A stretch of DNA of 38,947 nt from Bacteroidales bacterium UBA1195 (GCA_002309855.1 DBYD01000068.1:1-38947); one strand, 5' to 3'. Positions 24,506-33,926 are shown, counted from the stretch's first letter. Notes: generated by a model not told the origin, from the letters alone. Numbers and translations: made by a program.

Positions 24506-26518
24506 ATGAAGGGAATTAATAAAATGAAATTATTTCGCAACGGGTTTTCCGCAATAGTTTGCCTTTTGGTCCTTACTTTTTTGACAGGCTCGTTGTCTGC
24601 ACAGAAGATTGACGAGTTCGTTTCAAGTGTGCTGAGTGCTGTTTCGCCCGCATTGTCCGGTGGAAACAGCATTTTAGTCGAATTTGGAAATGACGGTTCC
24701 GACAAAAACGGCGTGAGTGTCGCGCAGGTGCAGCCTGTACAGGTTAAGGTGAAAGCCCCGCGCACCGTGGCTGAGGGGCAGCAGTTCCAGCTGACATACA
24801 GCTCTTCGGAGCGTCTGGACAATATCTCGCTTCCGGCATTGAAGGATTTCACCCTTTTGGGAGGCCCCTCCACCTCCTCTTCCACCAGCATGCAGATAAT
24901 CAATGGACAGATGAGCAGCAGCTCAAATTACTCCTACACCTATATTCTGCGTGCTGACAAGAAAGGGGAGTTCACAATTCCCGGAGCGACGGTGACCTAT
25001 AAGGGAGAAAAGACCAAGACTGGCAGCGTGACGATACAGGTGGCTGCACAGGGCGGTGGCGGAGGTGCTGCCGGCGGCAGTGCAACCCGGCAGCAGAACA
25101 ACCGTGAGGCTTCATCCTCCATCAGCAAAAACGATTTTTTTATCCGTGCGGAGGTTTCAAAGAGCAACCCGTACGTGGAGGAGGAGGTTGTAGTGCGATA
25201 TAAGCTTTATGTGCCGGCCGGTGTCCGCTTTGACGCGCAAATCAGGAAAATGCCCTCCTACAGCGGATGCTGGTCCTACGAATTGGGCGACCGCAACGGT
25301 GGGTGGCAGCCATATCGCGAAACCTATAACGGCAAAGCCTATTCGGTGGTGGACCTGCACTCGGTGGCGCTTTATCCGCAAAAGGCCGGCTCCCTTACAA
25401 TCTCGCCGATGGAGGTGGAGATGGTGGCGCAGATTGTGGTGCAGCGGCAGCGCAGCAACGACCCGTTCGAGGATTTCTTCAACATGTTCGGCGGGCAGAG
25501 CGTTCAGAACATCCGTCTGGAGCCGGTTTCAAAACCGGTCACCATTCAGGCGAAGGCGTTGCCGGAGGCCGGACGGCCTGATGATTTCAGCGGGCTGGTG
25601 GGGAAGTTCTCATTCACTTCAAAACTGAGCCGCGACGCCTTGAAATCTAACGATGCCACCAACCTTGTGCTGACGGTTTCCGGAAAGGGCAACCTGCAGC
25701 ATGCGGAGGCGCCGCAACTGGTTTTTCCGACCGATATCGAAGCGCAGGAGCCGGTCATTTCCGACAAGATAACCACTTCGGAAAAGGGCGGTGTGAGCGG
25801 TTCCCGTTCGTTCGAGTATGTGATGATTCCGCGCGAAGCCGGCGAATATGAGATTCCGGCGGCATCGTTCTCATATTTTGACCCTGTCGCCCGCAAATAT
25901 GTGACGCTGCACAGTTCCGCCTACACGCTTAAGGTGGCAAAAGGCGACGGACGTGCCACGTCGGTGGGCGGTTCCGTCAATAAAAAGAATGTGAAGGTTG
26001 TCGGGAACGACATCCGCTTTATCCATACTGACAGCAATTGGGATGGAGGTGGAGGCCGCTTTTTCCTTTCCCCGCTCTATTGGGTGCTGCTTCTGTTGCC
26101 GCTGATTCTTTTCGTGGTTTTCCTGCTGGTTCTCCGCAAACGCATCCGTGACCGCCGGAATGTGGCGGCAGTCAGGGACCGTCGCGCTTCCAAGGTTGCA
26201 CGCAAACGGCTGAAAACCGCCGGACAGTGCCTGAAGGCCCATGATGACGCCCGCTTTTACGAGGAGATTTCGCAGGTGCTCTGGGGCTACGTGAGCGACA
26301 AGTTCCATATTCCGCTCGGGCAGCTCTCGATGGATACGGCGCGGCAGAAGCTTTCGGAGCGGAACATGAATCCTGAGCGCATTGATGAGTTCCTTGAGAC
26401 GCTGAACCAGTGCGAATACGTGCGGTTCGCCCCATCAGCCGACATCACGCCGGAAAAAATGTACGAAAAGACATTCGCCTTCATCACCAGAATGGAGCAG
26501 GAACTTAAAAATTTGTAA
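24506..26518 (+). CDS. batD: BatD-like protein
   Basis: A 670-residue protein with a signal peptide (GFSAIVCLLVLTFLTGSLSAQ), a long extracytoplasmic part of beta-sandwich character and a single C-terminal membrane helix at about 518-538 (FLSPLYWVLLLLPLILFVVFLLVLRKR). A cytosolic tail of about 130 residues follows. Family motifs include VKAPRTVAEGQQFQLTY near the start and AGEYEIPAASFSYFDP before the membrane helix. In the Bat complex it is thought to act with the VWA proteins in envelope stress or oxygen tolerance, though the mechanism is unresolved. It starts one base after the batB/batC stop. Confidence 0.93.
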   Translation: MKGINKMKLFRNGFSAIVCLLVLTFLTGSLSAQKIDEFVSSVLSAVSPALSGGNSILVEFGNDGSDKNGVSVAQVQPVQVKVKAPRTVAEGQQFQLTYSSSERLDNISLPALKDFTLLGGPSTSSSTSMQIINGQMSSSSNYSYTYILRADKKGEFTIPGATVTYKGEKTKTGSVTIQVAAQGGGGGAAGGSATRQQNNREASSSISKNDFFIRAEVSKSNPYVEEEVVVRYKLYVPAGVRFDAQIRKMPSYSGCWSYELGDRNGGWQPYRETYNGKAYSVVDLHSVALYPQKAGSLTISPMEVEMVAQIVVQRQRSNDPFEDFFNMFGGQSVQNIRLEPVSKPVTIQAKALPEAGRPDDFSGLVGKFSFTSKLSRDALKSNDATNLVLTVSGKGNLQHAEAPQLVFPTDIEAQEPVISDKITTSEKGGVSGSRSFEYVMIPREAGEYEIPAASFSYFDPVARKYVTLHSSAYTLKVAKGDGRATSVGGSVNKKNVKVVGNDIRFIHTDSNWDGGGGRFFLSPLYWVLLLLPLILFVVFLLVLRKRIRDRRNVAAVRDRRASKVARKRLKTAGQCLKAHDDARFYEEISQVLWGYVSDKFHIPLGQLSMDTARQKLSERNMNPERIDEFLETLNQCEYVRFAPSADITPEKMYEKTFAFITRMEQELKNL

Positions 26519-26519
26519 G

Positions 26520-26918
26520 ATGGAACCTTACCGGCATAAAGTCAAGTATTACGAGTGCGACCCCATGGGGGTGGTGCACCATTCAAATTATGTCCGTTTC
26601 ATGGAGGAGGCACGTGTTGAAATGATGGACAGGCTGGGTTTCGGATATGAGCGGATGGAGGCGGATGGGGTGATTTCTCCGGTTCTTTCCCTCACCTGCA
26701 AGTTTCTTCGTCCCGCCCATTTCCAGGAGGTTGTGGAAATATCGGTGCGCCTCTCATCCTCCACGGCAATGAAGGTCTCGTTCGCCTATGAGATGCGTGT
26801 GGAGGGAAATGTTGTGATGACGGCGGAGAGCACCCATTGTTTTCTTGAAAATGGACGCCCCGTGTCGTTGGAAAAACGCTTCCCTGAATTCTTCGCCGTG
26901 CTGTCGGAATTATGGTAG
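26520..26918 (+). CDS. YbgC/FadM-type acyl-CoA thioesterase
   Basis: A 132-residue hot-dog-fold thioesterase of the 4HBT family. The signature VKYYECDPMGVVHHSNYVRFMEEAR at about 8-32 contains the catalytic Asp14. It should hydrolyse acyl-CoA thioesters in the cytoplasm. The ATG at 26520 comes 1 bp after the batD stop, so it is co-transcribed with the bat genes. Its last 9 bp overlap the end of murA, which is on the opposite strand. Confidence 0.93.
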   Translation: MEPYRHKVKYYECDPMGVVHHSNYVRFMEEARVEMMDRLGFGYERMEADGVISPVLSLTCKFLRPAHFQEVVEISVRLSSSTAMKVSFAYEMRVEGNVVMTAESTHCFLENGRPVSLEKRFPEFFAVLSELW

Positions 26919-28214
26919 CCGCCGGATGTCCGCGCCGATGGCACGCAGACGTTCGTCAATGTGCTGGTATCCGCGGTCAATCTGTTCGATGTTGTGGATC
27001 ACGCTCTTTCCTGTTGCGGAAAGGGCGGCAATCAGCAAAGCCACACCCGCCCTGATGTCGGGTGAGGTCATGACGGTGCCTTTCAGCGCGGTGCGGTGGT
27101 CCTGCCCGATGATTGTGGCGCGGTGCGGGTCGCATAGTATGATCTGTGCCCCCATGTCAATCAGCTTGTCCACAAAGAAGAGGCGGCTCTCGAACATTTT
27201 TTGGTGTATCAGCACGCTCCCTTTGGCCTGTATTGCTGTGACCAGGGCGATGCTTATAAGGTCTGGGGTGAAGCCGGGCCACGGTGCGTCGGCGATGGTC
27301 AGGATTGAGCCGTCCATGAAGGTGTCAACTTCGTAGTGCTCCTGTGCCGGAATGTGCAGGTCGTCCCCGTTGCGTTCCATCCGTATGCCAAGCCTTTCAA
27401 ATACTTTCGGGATCAGCCCCAGATGCTCGTATCCCACATTTTTCACCGTGATGTCCGACCGTGTGATTGCCGCCATCCCTATGAAGCTGCCGATTTCGAT
27501 CATGTCGGGCAGCAGACGGTGCTCGCAGCCGTGCAGCGACGTTACCCCTTCGATGGTAAGCAGGTTTGAACCCACTCCGGAAATCTTTGCACCCATGCGG
27601 TTCAGCATTGTGCAGAGCTGGTAAAGGTAAGGTTCGCATGCGGCGTTGAAGATTGTCGTGGTCCCTTCGGCCAGAACTGCAGCCATAACAATGTTGGCGG
27701 TGCCGGTCACCGAGGCCTCCTCCAGCAGCATGGAGCAGCCTTTAAGCCGATCCGTGCGCACGTTGTAAAGCCCTGTGCCGTCATCGTAGCTGAATTGTGC
27801 GCCTAACCGCATCATCCCGTCGAAATGGACATCCAGTTTGCGCCTTCCGATCTTGTCTCCGCCCGGGCGTGCGACCACCCCCTTGCGGAAACGGGCCAGC
27901 AGCGGCCCAAGCATCATGATGGAGCCACGGAGGCTGCCCGCCTTTTTCAGGAATTCATCACTTTCCATATATGAAAAGTCCACCTCTCCGGTTTGGAAGG
28001 TGCATGTGTCTGCAGTCCTTTCAACATGTGTTCCGATGCCTTGCAGCAGCTCGATCAGCCGGTTGATGTCACGGATGTCGGGAATGTTGCTGATGCGCAC
28101 CGGTTCGTCGGTCAGCAGTGTGGCGCAGATTACCTGCAGCGCTTCGTTTTTTGCCCCTTGCGGGGTGAGTGTGCCGTGGAGCGGTTTTCCGCCGTATATC
28201 TCAAAACTTGCCAT
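26910..28214 (-). CDS. murA: UDP-N-acetylglucosamine 1-carboxyvinyltransferase MurA
   Basis: A 434-residue cytosolic enzyme that transfers enolpyruvate to UDP-GlcNAc, the first committed step of peptidoglycan synthesis. The substrate lysine is K22 in GAKNEALQ. The active-site loop reads ARPGGDKIGRRKLDVH: position 120, equivalent to Cys115 of E. coli MurA, is Asp. Asp at this site is known to keep activity and to give intrinsic fosfomycin resistance in other bacteria (for example mycobacteria and chlamydiae). The length is normal. It is convergent with the thioesterase gene, with a 9-bp overlap of the 3' ends. Confidence 0.96.
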   Translation of the reverse strand: MASFEIYGGKPLHGTLTPQGAKNEALQVICATLLTDEPVRISNIPDIRDINRLIELLQGIGTHVERTADTCTFQTGEVDFSYMESDEFLKKAGSLRGSIMMLGPLLARFRKGVVARPGGDKIGRRKLDVHFDGMMRLGAQFSYDDGTGLYNVRTDRLKGCSMLLEEASVTGTANIVMAAVLAEGTTTIFNAACEPYLYQLCTMLNRMGAKISGVGSNLLTIEGVTSLHGCEHRLLPDMIEIGSFIGMAAITRSDITVKNVGYEHLGLIPKVFERLGIRMERNGDDLHIPAQEHYEVDTFMDGSILTIADAPWPGFTPDLISIALVTAIQAKGSVLIHQKMFESRLFFVDKLIDMGAQIILCDPHRATIIGQDHRTALKGTVMTSPDIRAGVALLIAALSATGKSVIHNIEQIDRGYQHIDERLRAIGADIRRLP

Positions 28215-28309
28215 AAGAGTTGTTTTTCACATAACGCAAAAAAAAGCGGGAAAGTGTGCGTCCTGCACTTTTTTTCGGTGTAAGGGATATTTCATGTTTG
28301 GAAAAATGC

Positions 28310-28317
28310 TACTTTTG
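28310..28317 (+). promoter_or_regulatory. Candidate -7 element (TACTTTTG) of lon
   Basis: TACTTTTG fits TAnnTTTG and lies 40 nt upstream of the lon ATG at 28358. It would exclude the longer open frame that begins at 28256. Confidence 0.6.
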
Positions 28318-28357
28318 CCACCTTATAACTACATTCGGATTTTTTTTGAAAATAGTA

Positions 28358-30781
28358 ATGAGTCAAGATAATATCTTTCGCAAAATGTTGGGTGGCGATG
28401 CTGACGGGATTCCGTTGGTGACTTCGCTCGATTTGGAGGAATTGCGCAACTGCAATGTTCCGGACATCATTCCGATCATGCCTTTGCGCAACACGGTCAT
28501 GTTTCCTGAGATTGTGATTCCGGTTTCGGTCGGACGCACCAAATCCCTGCGTCTGGTCAACGAGTGTGTGCGCCGCCAGAGTCTGGTCGGGGTTATCACG
28601 CAGACCAATGAGGATGTCGAGGATCCTTCAATCTCCGACCTGCACAAGGTAGGCGTTGTCTCGAAAATTTTGAAACGATATAACATGCCGGATGGCGGCG
28701 TGACCATAATCATCCAGGGTGTCCGCCGTTTCATATTGGATTCCATTGTTGAGGAGGATCCATACCTGATGGGGCATGTGACCACCATCCCCAATAATGA
28801 CCGTGAGGATTACATGACCGATTCGGACGAGTTCAAGGCGACGGTCACGACGTTGGGGGAGGTTACCGCAAAATGCATCAAGCTGTCTGGCGGATCTTTT
28901 CCCATCGATTCTCTGCTGGCGCTTAAGGATATAAGCAGCACCTCCTTTCTGGTGAATTTCATTGCCTCGAACCTGCAGACGGAGGTGGAGGCCAAGCAGC
29001 GTATTCTGGAGGAATCGGATTTGCTGCAGCGTGCCAAGATGACCTTGAAGGAGCAGTACCGCTGCCTGCAGATGGAGGAGCTGAAACTGCAGATCCAGGA
29101 CAAGACCAAGGTCGAGATGGACAAGCAGCAGAAGGAGTACATGCTCAACCAGCAGCTGAAGGTGATTCAGGACGAGTTGGGCGACCAGGGCAGCGAACAG
29201 GCGTTGCAGGATTTGCGGAAAAAGGCTGAGAAAAAGCATTGGAATGCGGAGACCGCCAAGCAGTTTGAACGTGAAATCGGCAAATTGGAGCGTCTGCATC
29301 CGATGTCCCCGGACTATACGGTGCAGTTGAACTATCTGGAACTGTTTGTCGATTTGCCTTGGAACAGCTATTCTCCTGAAAAGATTGACCTCGATCGGGC
29401 ACGCAAGGTGCTTGACCGCGACCATTACGGGCTGGATAAGATCAAGGAGCGGATTATCGAGCATCTGGCTGTGCTGAAGCTGAAAGGTGACATGAAGGCG
29501 CCGATATTGTGTCTGGTTGGTCCTCCGGGTGTCGGAAAGACATCGTTGGGCAAGTCTGTCGCAGCCGCTATGGGGCGCAAATATATCCGGATGTCGTTGG
29601 GTGGCCTGCATGACGAGTCTGAGATCCGCGGCCACCGCAAGACATACATCGGGGCGATGCCGGGACGTATCATTCAGCTTCTTCGGAAGGCCGGCACTGC
29701 AAACCCTGTCTTCGTGCTTGACGAAATCGACAAGATTTCCGGCATGACGGTACAGGGCGACCCATCCTCCGCCATGTTGGAGGTTCTGGATCCGGAGCAA
29801 AACAGCACTTTCTACGACAACTATCTGGAAACCACTTTCGATTTGTCGAAGGTGATGTTCATTGCCACGGCAAACACCCTCTCCACCATCCATCCCGCAC
29901 TTGTGGACCGCATGGAGGTGATAGAGATAAGCAGCTACCTGCAGCAGGAGAAGCTGGAGATTGCCAAGCGTCATCTTGTGCCCCGCCAGATTGTGGAAAA
30001 CGGTCTGAAAAAACGTGACATTTCCTTTTCTGATGATATTTTGGACGAGATAATATCACAATATACCCGCGAAGCTGGAGTGCGTGTGCTGGAAAAGCAG
30101 ATCGCCAAAGTGGTGCGTCATCAGGCATATCTGGTTGCCAGCGGAAAGGAGCACGGGAAAAAGCTCTCCTCCGAGAACCTGAAGGAGGTCCTCGGCGTGC
30201 CGTTGCATACCGATGAGGAGGAATACAGGGAGGGCAAGACCGGCGTGGCGGTCGGACTGGCCTGGACTCCGGTCGGCGGAGACGTGCTTTATGTTGAGAC
30301 AGCCTGTTCCGATGGAAAGGGCGGCCTGACCCTGACCGGCAACCTCGGAGATGTGATGAAGGAGTCGGCTACAATCGCCTTTGAGTATCTGAAGGCCAAC
30401 GCAGCGATATTCAATCTCAACAGCAACATCATCAAGGATAAGGATGTGTATGTGCATGTGCCGGAAGGTGCGATTCCGAAGGACGGTCCCTCGGCCGGCA
30501 TCACCATACTGACCGCTCTCGTCTCGCTTTTCACCGGCAGGCCGATGCGTCCGCAGCTGGCCATGACGGGTGAAATTACGCTGCGCGGCCGTCTCACCCC
30601 AATCGGTGGGTTGAAGGAGAAGGCGCTGGCCGCCAAGCGTGTCGGCATTACAGACATTGTGCTTTCAAAGGATAACGAGAAGGATGTGCAGGATATCGAA
30701 CCACGCTATATCGAGGGATTGAACTTCCACTACTTCACCTCCATGATTGATGCGGTCAAGTTTAATTTGGATTGGAAATAG
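28358..30781 (+). CDS. lon: ATP-dependent protease Lon
   Basis: An 807-residue LonA protease for quality control and regulated proteolysis in the cytoplasm. It has an N-terminal LAN domain (IPIMPLRNTVMFPEIVIPVSVGR), a long coiled region at about 215-310, and an AAA+ module with Walker A GPPGVGKT at 388-395. The proteolytic domain has S712 in PKDGPSAGIT and K755 in GGLKEKALAAK, 43 residues apart as in E. coli Lon. ATG at 28358 (MSQDNIFRKM) is used because it follows the promoter-like element. The next gene starts 23 bp after the stop and may share the transcript. Confidence 0.97.
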   Translation: MSQDNIFRKMLGGDADGIPLVTSLDLEELRNCNVPDIIPIMPLRNTVMFPEIVIPVSVGRTKSLRLVNECVRRQSLVGVITQTNEDVEDPSISDLHKVGVVSKILKRYNMPDGGVTIIIQGVRRFILDSIVEEDPYLMGHVTTIPNNDREDYMTDSDEFKATVTTLGEVTAKCIKLSGGSFPIDSLLALKDISSTSFLVNFIASNLQTEVEAKQRILEESDLLQRAKMTLKEQYRCLQMEELKLQIQDKTKVEMDKQQKEYMLNQQLKVIQDELGDQGSEQALQDLRKKAEKKHWNAETAKQFEREIGKLERLHPMSPDYTVQLNYLELFVDLPWNSYSPEKIDLDRARKVLDRDHYGLDKIKERIIEHLAVLKLKGDMKAPILCLVGPPGVGKTSLGKSVAAAMGRKYIRMSLGGLHDESEIRGHRKTYIGAMPGRIIQLLRKAGTANPVFVLDEIDKISGMTVQGDPSSAMLEVLDPEQNSTFYDNYLETTFDLSKVMFIATANTLSTIHPALVDRMEVIEISSYLQQEKLEIAKRHLVPRQIVENGLKKRDISFSDDILDEIISQYTREAGVRVLEKQIAKVVRHQAYLVASGKEHGKKLSSENLKEVLGVPLHTDEEEYREGKTGVAVGLAWTPVGGDVLYVETACSDGKGGLTLTGNLGDVMKESATIAFEYLKANAAIFNLNSNIIKDKDVYVHVPEGAIPKDGPSAGITILTALVSLFTGRPMRPQLAMTGEITLRGRLTPIGGLKEKALAAKRVGITDIVLSKDNEKDVQDIEPRYIEGLNFHYFTSMIDAVKFNLDWK

Positions 30782-30804
30782 TTTTTAACGTAAAACCATA
30801 TTTT

Positions 30805-32454
30805 ATGAAATCTTTTTATATGCGACTGACAGGGCTGCTTTGCGCTCTTTTCATTGTTCTTTCAGCCAATTCACAGTCCATTCCGAACGGATCGTTTGAA
30901 AGCTGGACTGTTTCAGGCGGACTTTTCGGCCAGTCTGTAACTTTGGATGAGTGGAATGGAATCCGAATCCAGGCGGGAAGTCTCGGACTGGATTTCTCAA
31001 AACCGCAGCGTGACACAATTGCGCAGCAGGGTGATTATGCTGCCACGGTCAGTTCGTTTGTTGTAAATCCTCTGTTGGCGGCGGTTGTGCGGACAATTGT
31101 AAACCTGATAGATACTACCGGCATGATTGATTCCACGCTGGATCTTACCAAGCCCTTTCCTGGCATGCTCTCCAATGCGAAGGTCAACATCATCCAGCTT
31201 TTCAGTGCTTTCTCCGGACTTGCCGAGTTCCTGGGCGACACCAACAGCATGACCAACTTGGACAGCCTTGGCAAAATGATGACCACCCTTTCCCAGTTGA
31301 ACGTGCGTAACTTCTTTTCCGGAGGCATGAGGGTTGACAAGGTGCCGCACCGTCTGACCGGCTATTATAAATATAAGGTGGGTCAGAACCTGCCCGACAC
31401 TGCCGACCGTGGTATCCTACTGATGCTCTGTGTCTCCACTGACACCACCGACACCGTTCCGGCGGCAAGGCTCTCCGGCGGCGGGATTTCGCTGCTGCAG
31501 CCTTCCCCCAGCTTCAAGAAATTCAATGTGGACTATCTGCATTTTGCTGACTGTTTTCCCGATTCGGTCATTTTTCTGTTCCTCTCCTCACTGTCGCGTG
31601 GCGTGGATGGCTCCACACTCACGGTTGACAACTTGAGCCTCAGCTATTACACGATTGATACCGTGAAGGAGCTGGCCGTCGATTCGCTGAAGTTCGACCG
31701 CTGCTTCCTCAGCTGGAAAAAGTCAAAGGCCTTCTCCTGGCAGGTGGCGAGCGGACCGCACGGCACCGAACTGGACAGCATGGCTGTGCAGAACGCCATC
31801 CAGAACAAATTTACAGTTACCGGACTATCTTCACAGACTGAATACGACGTTTATGTGCGGGCCATGTTCGGGTTGAACATGTATGGGCCGTGGACTCCGG
31901 TCTGCACCTTCCGCACACCGAAGGAGCCTTGCGATACCGTCCGCGGTTTCGATGTGAGTGAGCTTACAGAGAATAGTGCGCGGCTGCTATGGCAGGCCGA
32001 TACCACGCGCGGCTTCAGCTACCATCTTCAGTGCCTGATTGACGGCGGAAGCCTGCTGGCCGATACCGTGCTGTATGCCGGGCAGTTTGATTTGAAAGGC
32101 CTGCTGCCGGACACGCTTTACCGAGTGCGGATGCAGGTCACATGCACCGACACCATCAGCGACTGGAGCGAAAACTCCTTCCGTACGCCTCCGCACGGTG
32201 TTGGTTTGCGCGAGACTGAGGGGGCATGGCTGCTCAAGCTCTATCCGAATCCTGCTCGCGGCAGCTTCTTTGTTGAACATTCCGCAACGGCTCCTGTGCA
32301 GATGGAGGTCTGTTCGGTTTCCGGCCAGCTGCTGGAATCACGTGCCCTCACCGCGGAGCGGACCGAGTGCCGTCTTCCCGCGCCTGGCGCCTACTGGGTG
32401 CGCTTCACCTCCAGCCAGGGCACCCAGGTGCGCAAGGTGGTGATGCTGCCGTAA
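30805..32454 (+). CDS. Secreted protein with Fn3 domains and T9SS sorting domain
   Basis: A 549-residue secreted protein. ATG at 30805 starts a signal peptide (MRLTGLLCALFIVLSANSQ). The N-terminal region of about 250 residues resembles PCMD/carbohydrate-binding-type beta domains (IPNGSFESW at the start). Two fibronectin type III-like modules follow at about 285-375 and 380-460 (LSSQTEYDVYVRAMFG, LLPDTLYRVRMQVTC). The last 75 residues are a type A T9SS sorting domain: KLYPNPARGSFFVE, then a strand with VCSVSGQLL, then GAYWVRF and a VRKVVMLP end. It should be exported by the Por/type IX system and attached to or released from the cell surface. Confidence 0.88.
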   Translation: MKSFYMRLTGLLCALFIVLSANSQSIPNGSFESWTVSGGLFGQSVTLDEWNGIRIQAGSLGLDFSKPQRDTIAQQGDYAATVSSFVVNPLLAAVVRTIVNLIDTTGMIDSTLDLTKPFPGMLSNAKVNIIQLFSAFSGLAEFLGDTNSMTNLDSLGKMMTTLSQLNVRNFFSGGMRVDKVPHRLTGYYKYKVGQNLPDTADRGILLMLCVSTDTTDTVPAARLSGGGISLLQPSPSFKKFNVDYLHFADCFPDSVIFLFLSSLSRGVDGSTLTVDNLSLSYYTIDTVKELAVDSLKFDRCFLSWKKSKAFSWQVASGPHGTELDSMAVQNAIQNKFTVTGLSSQTEYDVYVRAMFGLNMYGPWTPVCTFRTPKEPCDTVRGFDVSELTENSARLLWQADTTRGFSYHLQCLIDGGSLLADTVLYAGQFDLKGLLPDTLYRVRMQVTCTDTISDWSENSFRTPPHGVGLRETEGAWLLKLYPNPARGSFFVEHSATAPVQMEVCSVSGQLLESRALTAERTECRLPAPGAYWVRFTSSQGTQVRKVVMLP

Positions 32455-32511
32455 GTTTGTGGGTGTTGTTTCCTCCTTTTTTCAAAGTCCGCTTCACACC
32501 GGACATGCTCC

Positions 32512-32555
32512 AAATTTTGCGGAAACGGTATTATTTCGCAAAATAAATTTTGCGG
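32512..32555. repeat. ATTTTGCG direct and inverted repeats upstream of ATPase
   Basis: AAATTTTGCGG occurs at 32512-32522 and again at 32545-32555, 33 bp apart. An inverted copy between them makes CGCAAAATAAATTTTGCG at 32537-32554, with 8-bp arms and a 2-bp centre. The second copy overlaps the -33 box of the promoter that follows. Confidence 0.85.
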
Positions 32556-32578
32556 CATTGGTTTTTGTTGTATCTTTG
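32549..32578 (+). promoter_or_regulatory. Promoter TTTG-N18-TATCTTTG
   Basis: A -33 TTTG (32549-32552) and -7 TATCTTTG (32571-32578) are separated by 18 nt, close to the Bacteroidota consensus. The ATG at 32601 is 22 nt after the -7 box, which excludes the upstream TTG start at 32550. Confidence 0.65.
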
Positions 32579-32600
32579 CATTTTGAAACAAAGAGGTTTT

Positions 32601-33926
32601 ATGGTTATTTTCAAAAGAAAACTGTATGACGAGATGCTTCGTTGGAAGCAGGAATCGCAAGGGCGTACCGCATTGCTGGTCAAAGGCCCACGTCGTGTGG
32701 GAAAATCAACATTGGTGCGCGTGTTTGCACAAAGGGAGTATGAATCGCATATTTTGATTGATTTCTCAAATGCTTCCAAAAACATCATTTCCCTGTTCGA
32801 GGATATGAGCGATTTGAATTATTTCTTCCTTCATCTGCAGACCGAGACAGGGGTGGTGCTTCAGGAGCGGCGTTCGGTCATAGTGTTTGACGAGGTGCAG
32901 CTGCAGCCGTTGGCGCGTCAGGCCATCAAACATCTGGTGGCGGACGGTCGCTATGACTACATTGAAACAGGTTCCCTGCTTACCTTGAAGAAAAACGTGC
33001 AACATATTGTGATACCCAGTGAAGAAACCCGTCTGACGCTTCATCCACTGGATTTTGAGGAGTTTCTGTGGGCCACCGGCAAAACAGCCGGATTGCAGTT
33101 TGTCCGTCAGTTCTGGGAGATGAAACGTCCGTTAGGGTTGTCGCATCGGAAAATGATGCGCGATTTGCGCCTGTATCTCCTAGTTGGCGGAATGCCACAG
33201 TCGGTCGAATCCTACATCATGAACAACAATTTTCAGGCTGTGGATAAGGTGAAACGTGAGATTATCGCCTTGTATAACGATGATTTGCGCAAGATTGACT
33301 CCAGTGGACGCGCTTCGCGCCTGTTCTTCAACATTCCGGGTCAATTGACCAATAATGTTTCAAGATACCAAGTGGCCAGTGCCATTGGACAGAAAACCCA
33401 AAGCACAGAAACAGTCATTGCTGATATGGAGGATAGTATGGTGGTCACACTTGCATACCATGCCAATGATCCGAATGTTGGAATGGGCTTCAGCAAGGAC
33501 ATTGACCGTTACAAGCTATTCCTTTGCGATACAGGCCTGTTTGTCACGCTTGCTTTTTGGGATAAAACCCATACGGACAACATCATTTACCAGCAGCTTT
33601 TGTCCGACAAACTCTCTGCGAACCTCGGATATGTGTATGAGAATCTGGTTGCACAGATGCTGCTTGCTGCGGGCAACCAGTTATACTATTATACCTTTCC
33701 AGATGGGAACAAGCATAACTATGAGATTGATTTTCTGCTTTCACGTGGAAAGAAACTTTGCCCGATTGAGGTGAAGTCGTCCGGTTACCGCACCCATAAG
33801 TCGCTGGACGAATTCTGTAGCAAGTATTCTTCGCGTGTGGGCAGCCGTTACCTTCTTTATGCGAAGGATTATCAGCATGACGGCCAGACAGAATGCGTCC
33901 CGTTTTATATGACGGGGTTGTTGTGA
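32601..33926 (+). CDS. AAA_14/DUF4143 ATPase with nuclease-fold C-terminus
   Basis: A 441-residue cytosolic P-loop ATPase, the second of this family in the window. Walker A is GPRRVGKST at 29-37 and Walker B is VIVFDEVQLQP at 93-103, followed by the sensor YIETGSLL. A DUF4143 region follows, and the C-terminal nuclease-fold signature is D377 (YEIDFLLS) and E390-V-K392 (LCPIEVKSSGYR). The closing segment SRYLLYAKDYQHDGQTECVPFYMTGLL is typical. Sequence similarity to the 15460-16731 protein is limited to the family motifs, so it is not a recent duplicate. It is monocistronic and has its own, different upstream repeats. Confidence 0.9.
   Translation: MVIFKRKLYDEMLRWKQESQGRTALLVKGPRRVGKSTLVRVFAQREYESHILIDFSNASKNIISLFEDMSDLNYFFLHLQTETGVVLQERRSVIVFDEVQLQPLARQAIKHLVADGRYDYIETGSLLTLKKNVQHIVIPSEETRLTLHPLDFEEFLWATGKTAGLQFVRQFWEMKRPLGLSHRKMMRDLRLYLLVGGMPQSVESYIMNNNFQAVDKVKREIIALYNDDLRKIDSSGRASRLFFNIPGQLTNNVSRYQVASAIGQKTQSTETVIADMEDSMVVTLAYHANDPNVGMGFSKDIDRYKLFLCDTGLFVTLAFWDKTHTDNIIYQQLLSDKLSANLGYVYENLVAQMLLAAGNQLYYYTFPDGNKHNYEIDFLLSRGKKLCPIEVKSSGYRTHKSLDEFCSKYSSRVGSRYLLYAKDYQHDGQTECVPFYMTGLL

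Noticed and set aside
28628..29974. 448-codon minus-strand open frame opposite lon
   Set aside because: It lies entirely opposite the conserved Lon coding region and has no family motif; it is a shadow of codon bias.
32487..32504. GTCCG...CGGAC hairpin after the T9SS-type gene as a terminator
   Set aside because: The stem is only 5 bp and no T-run follows.
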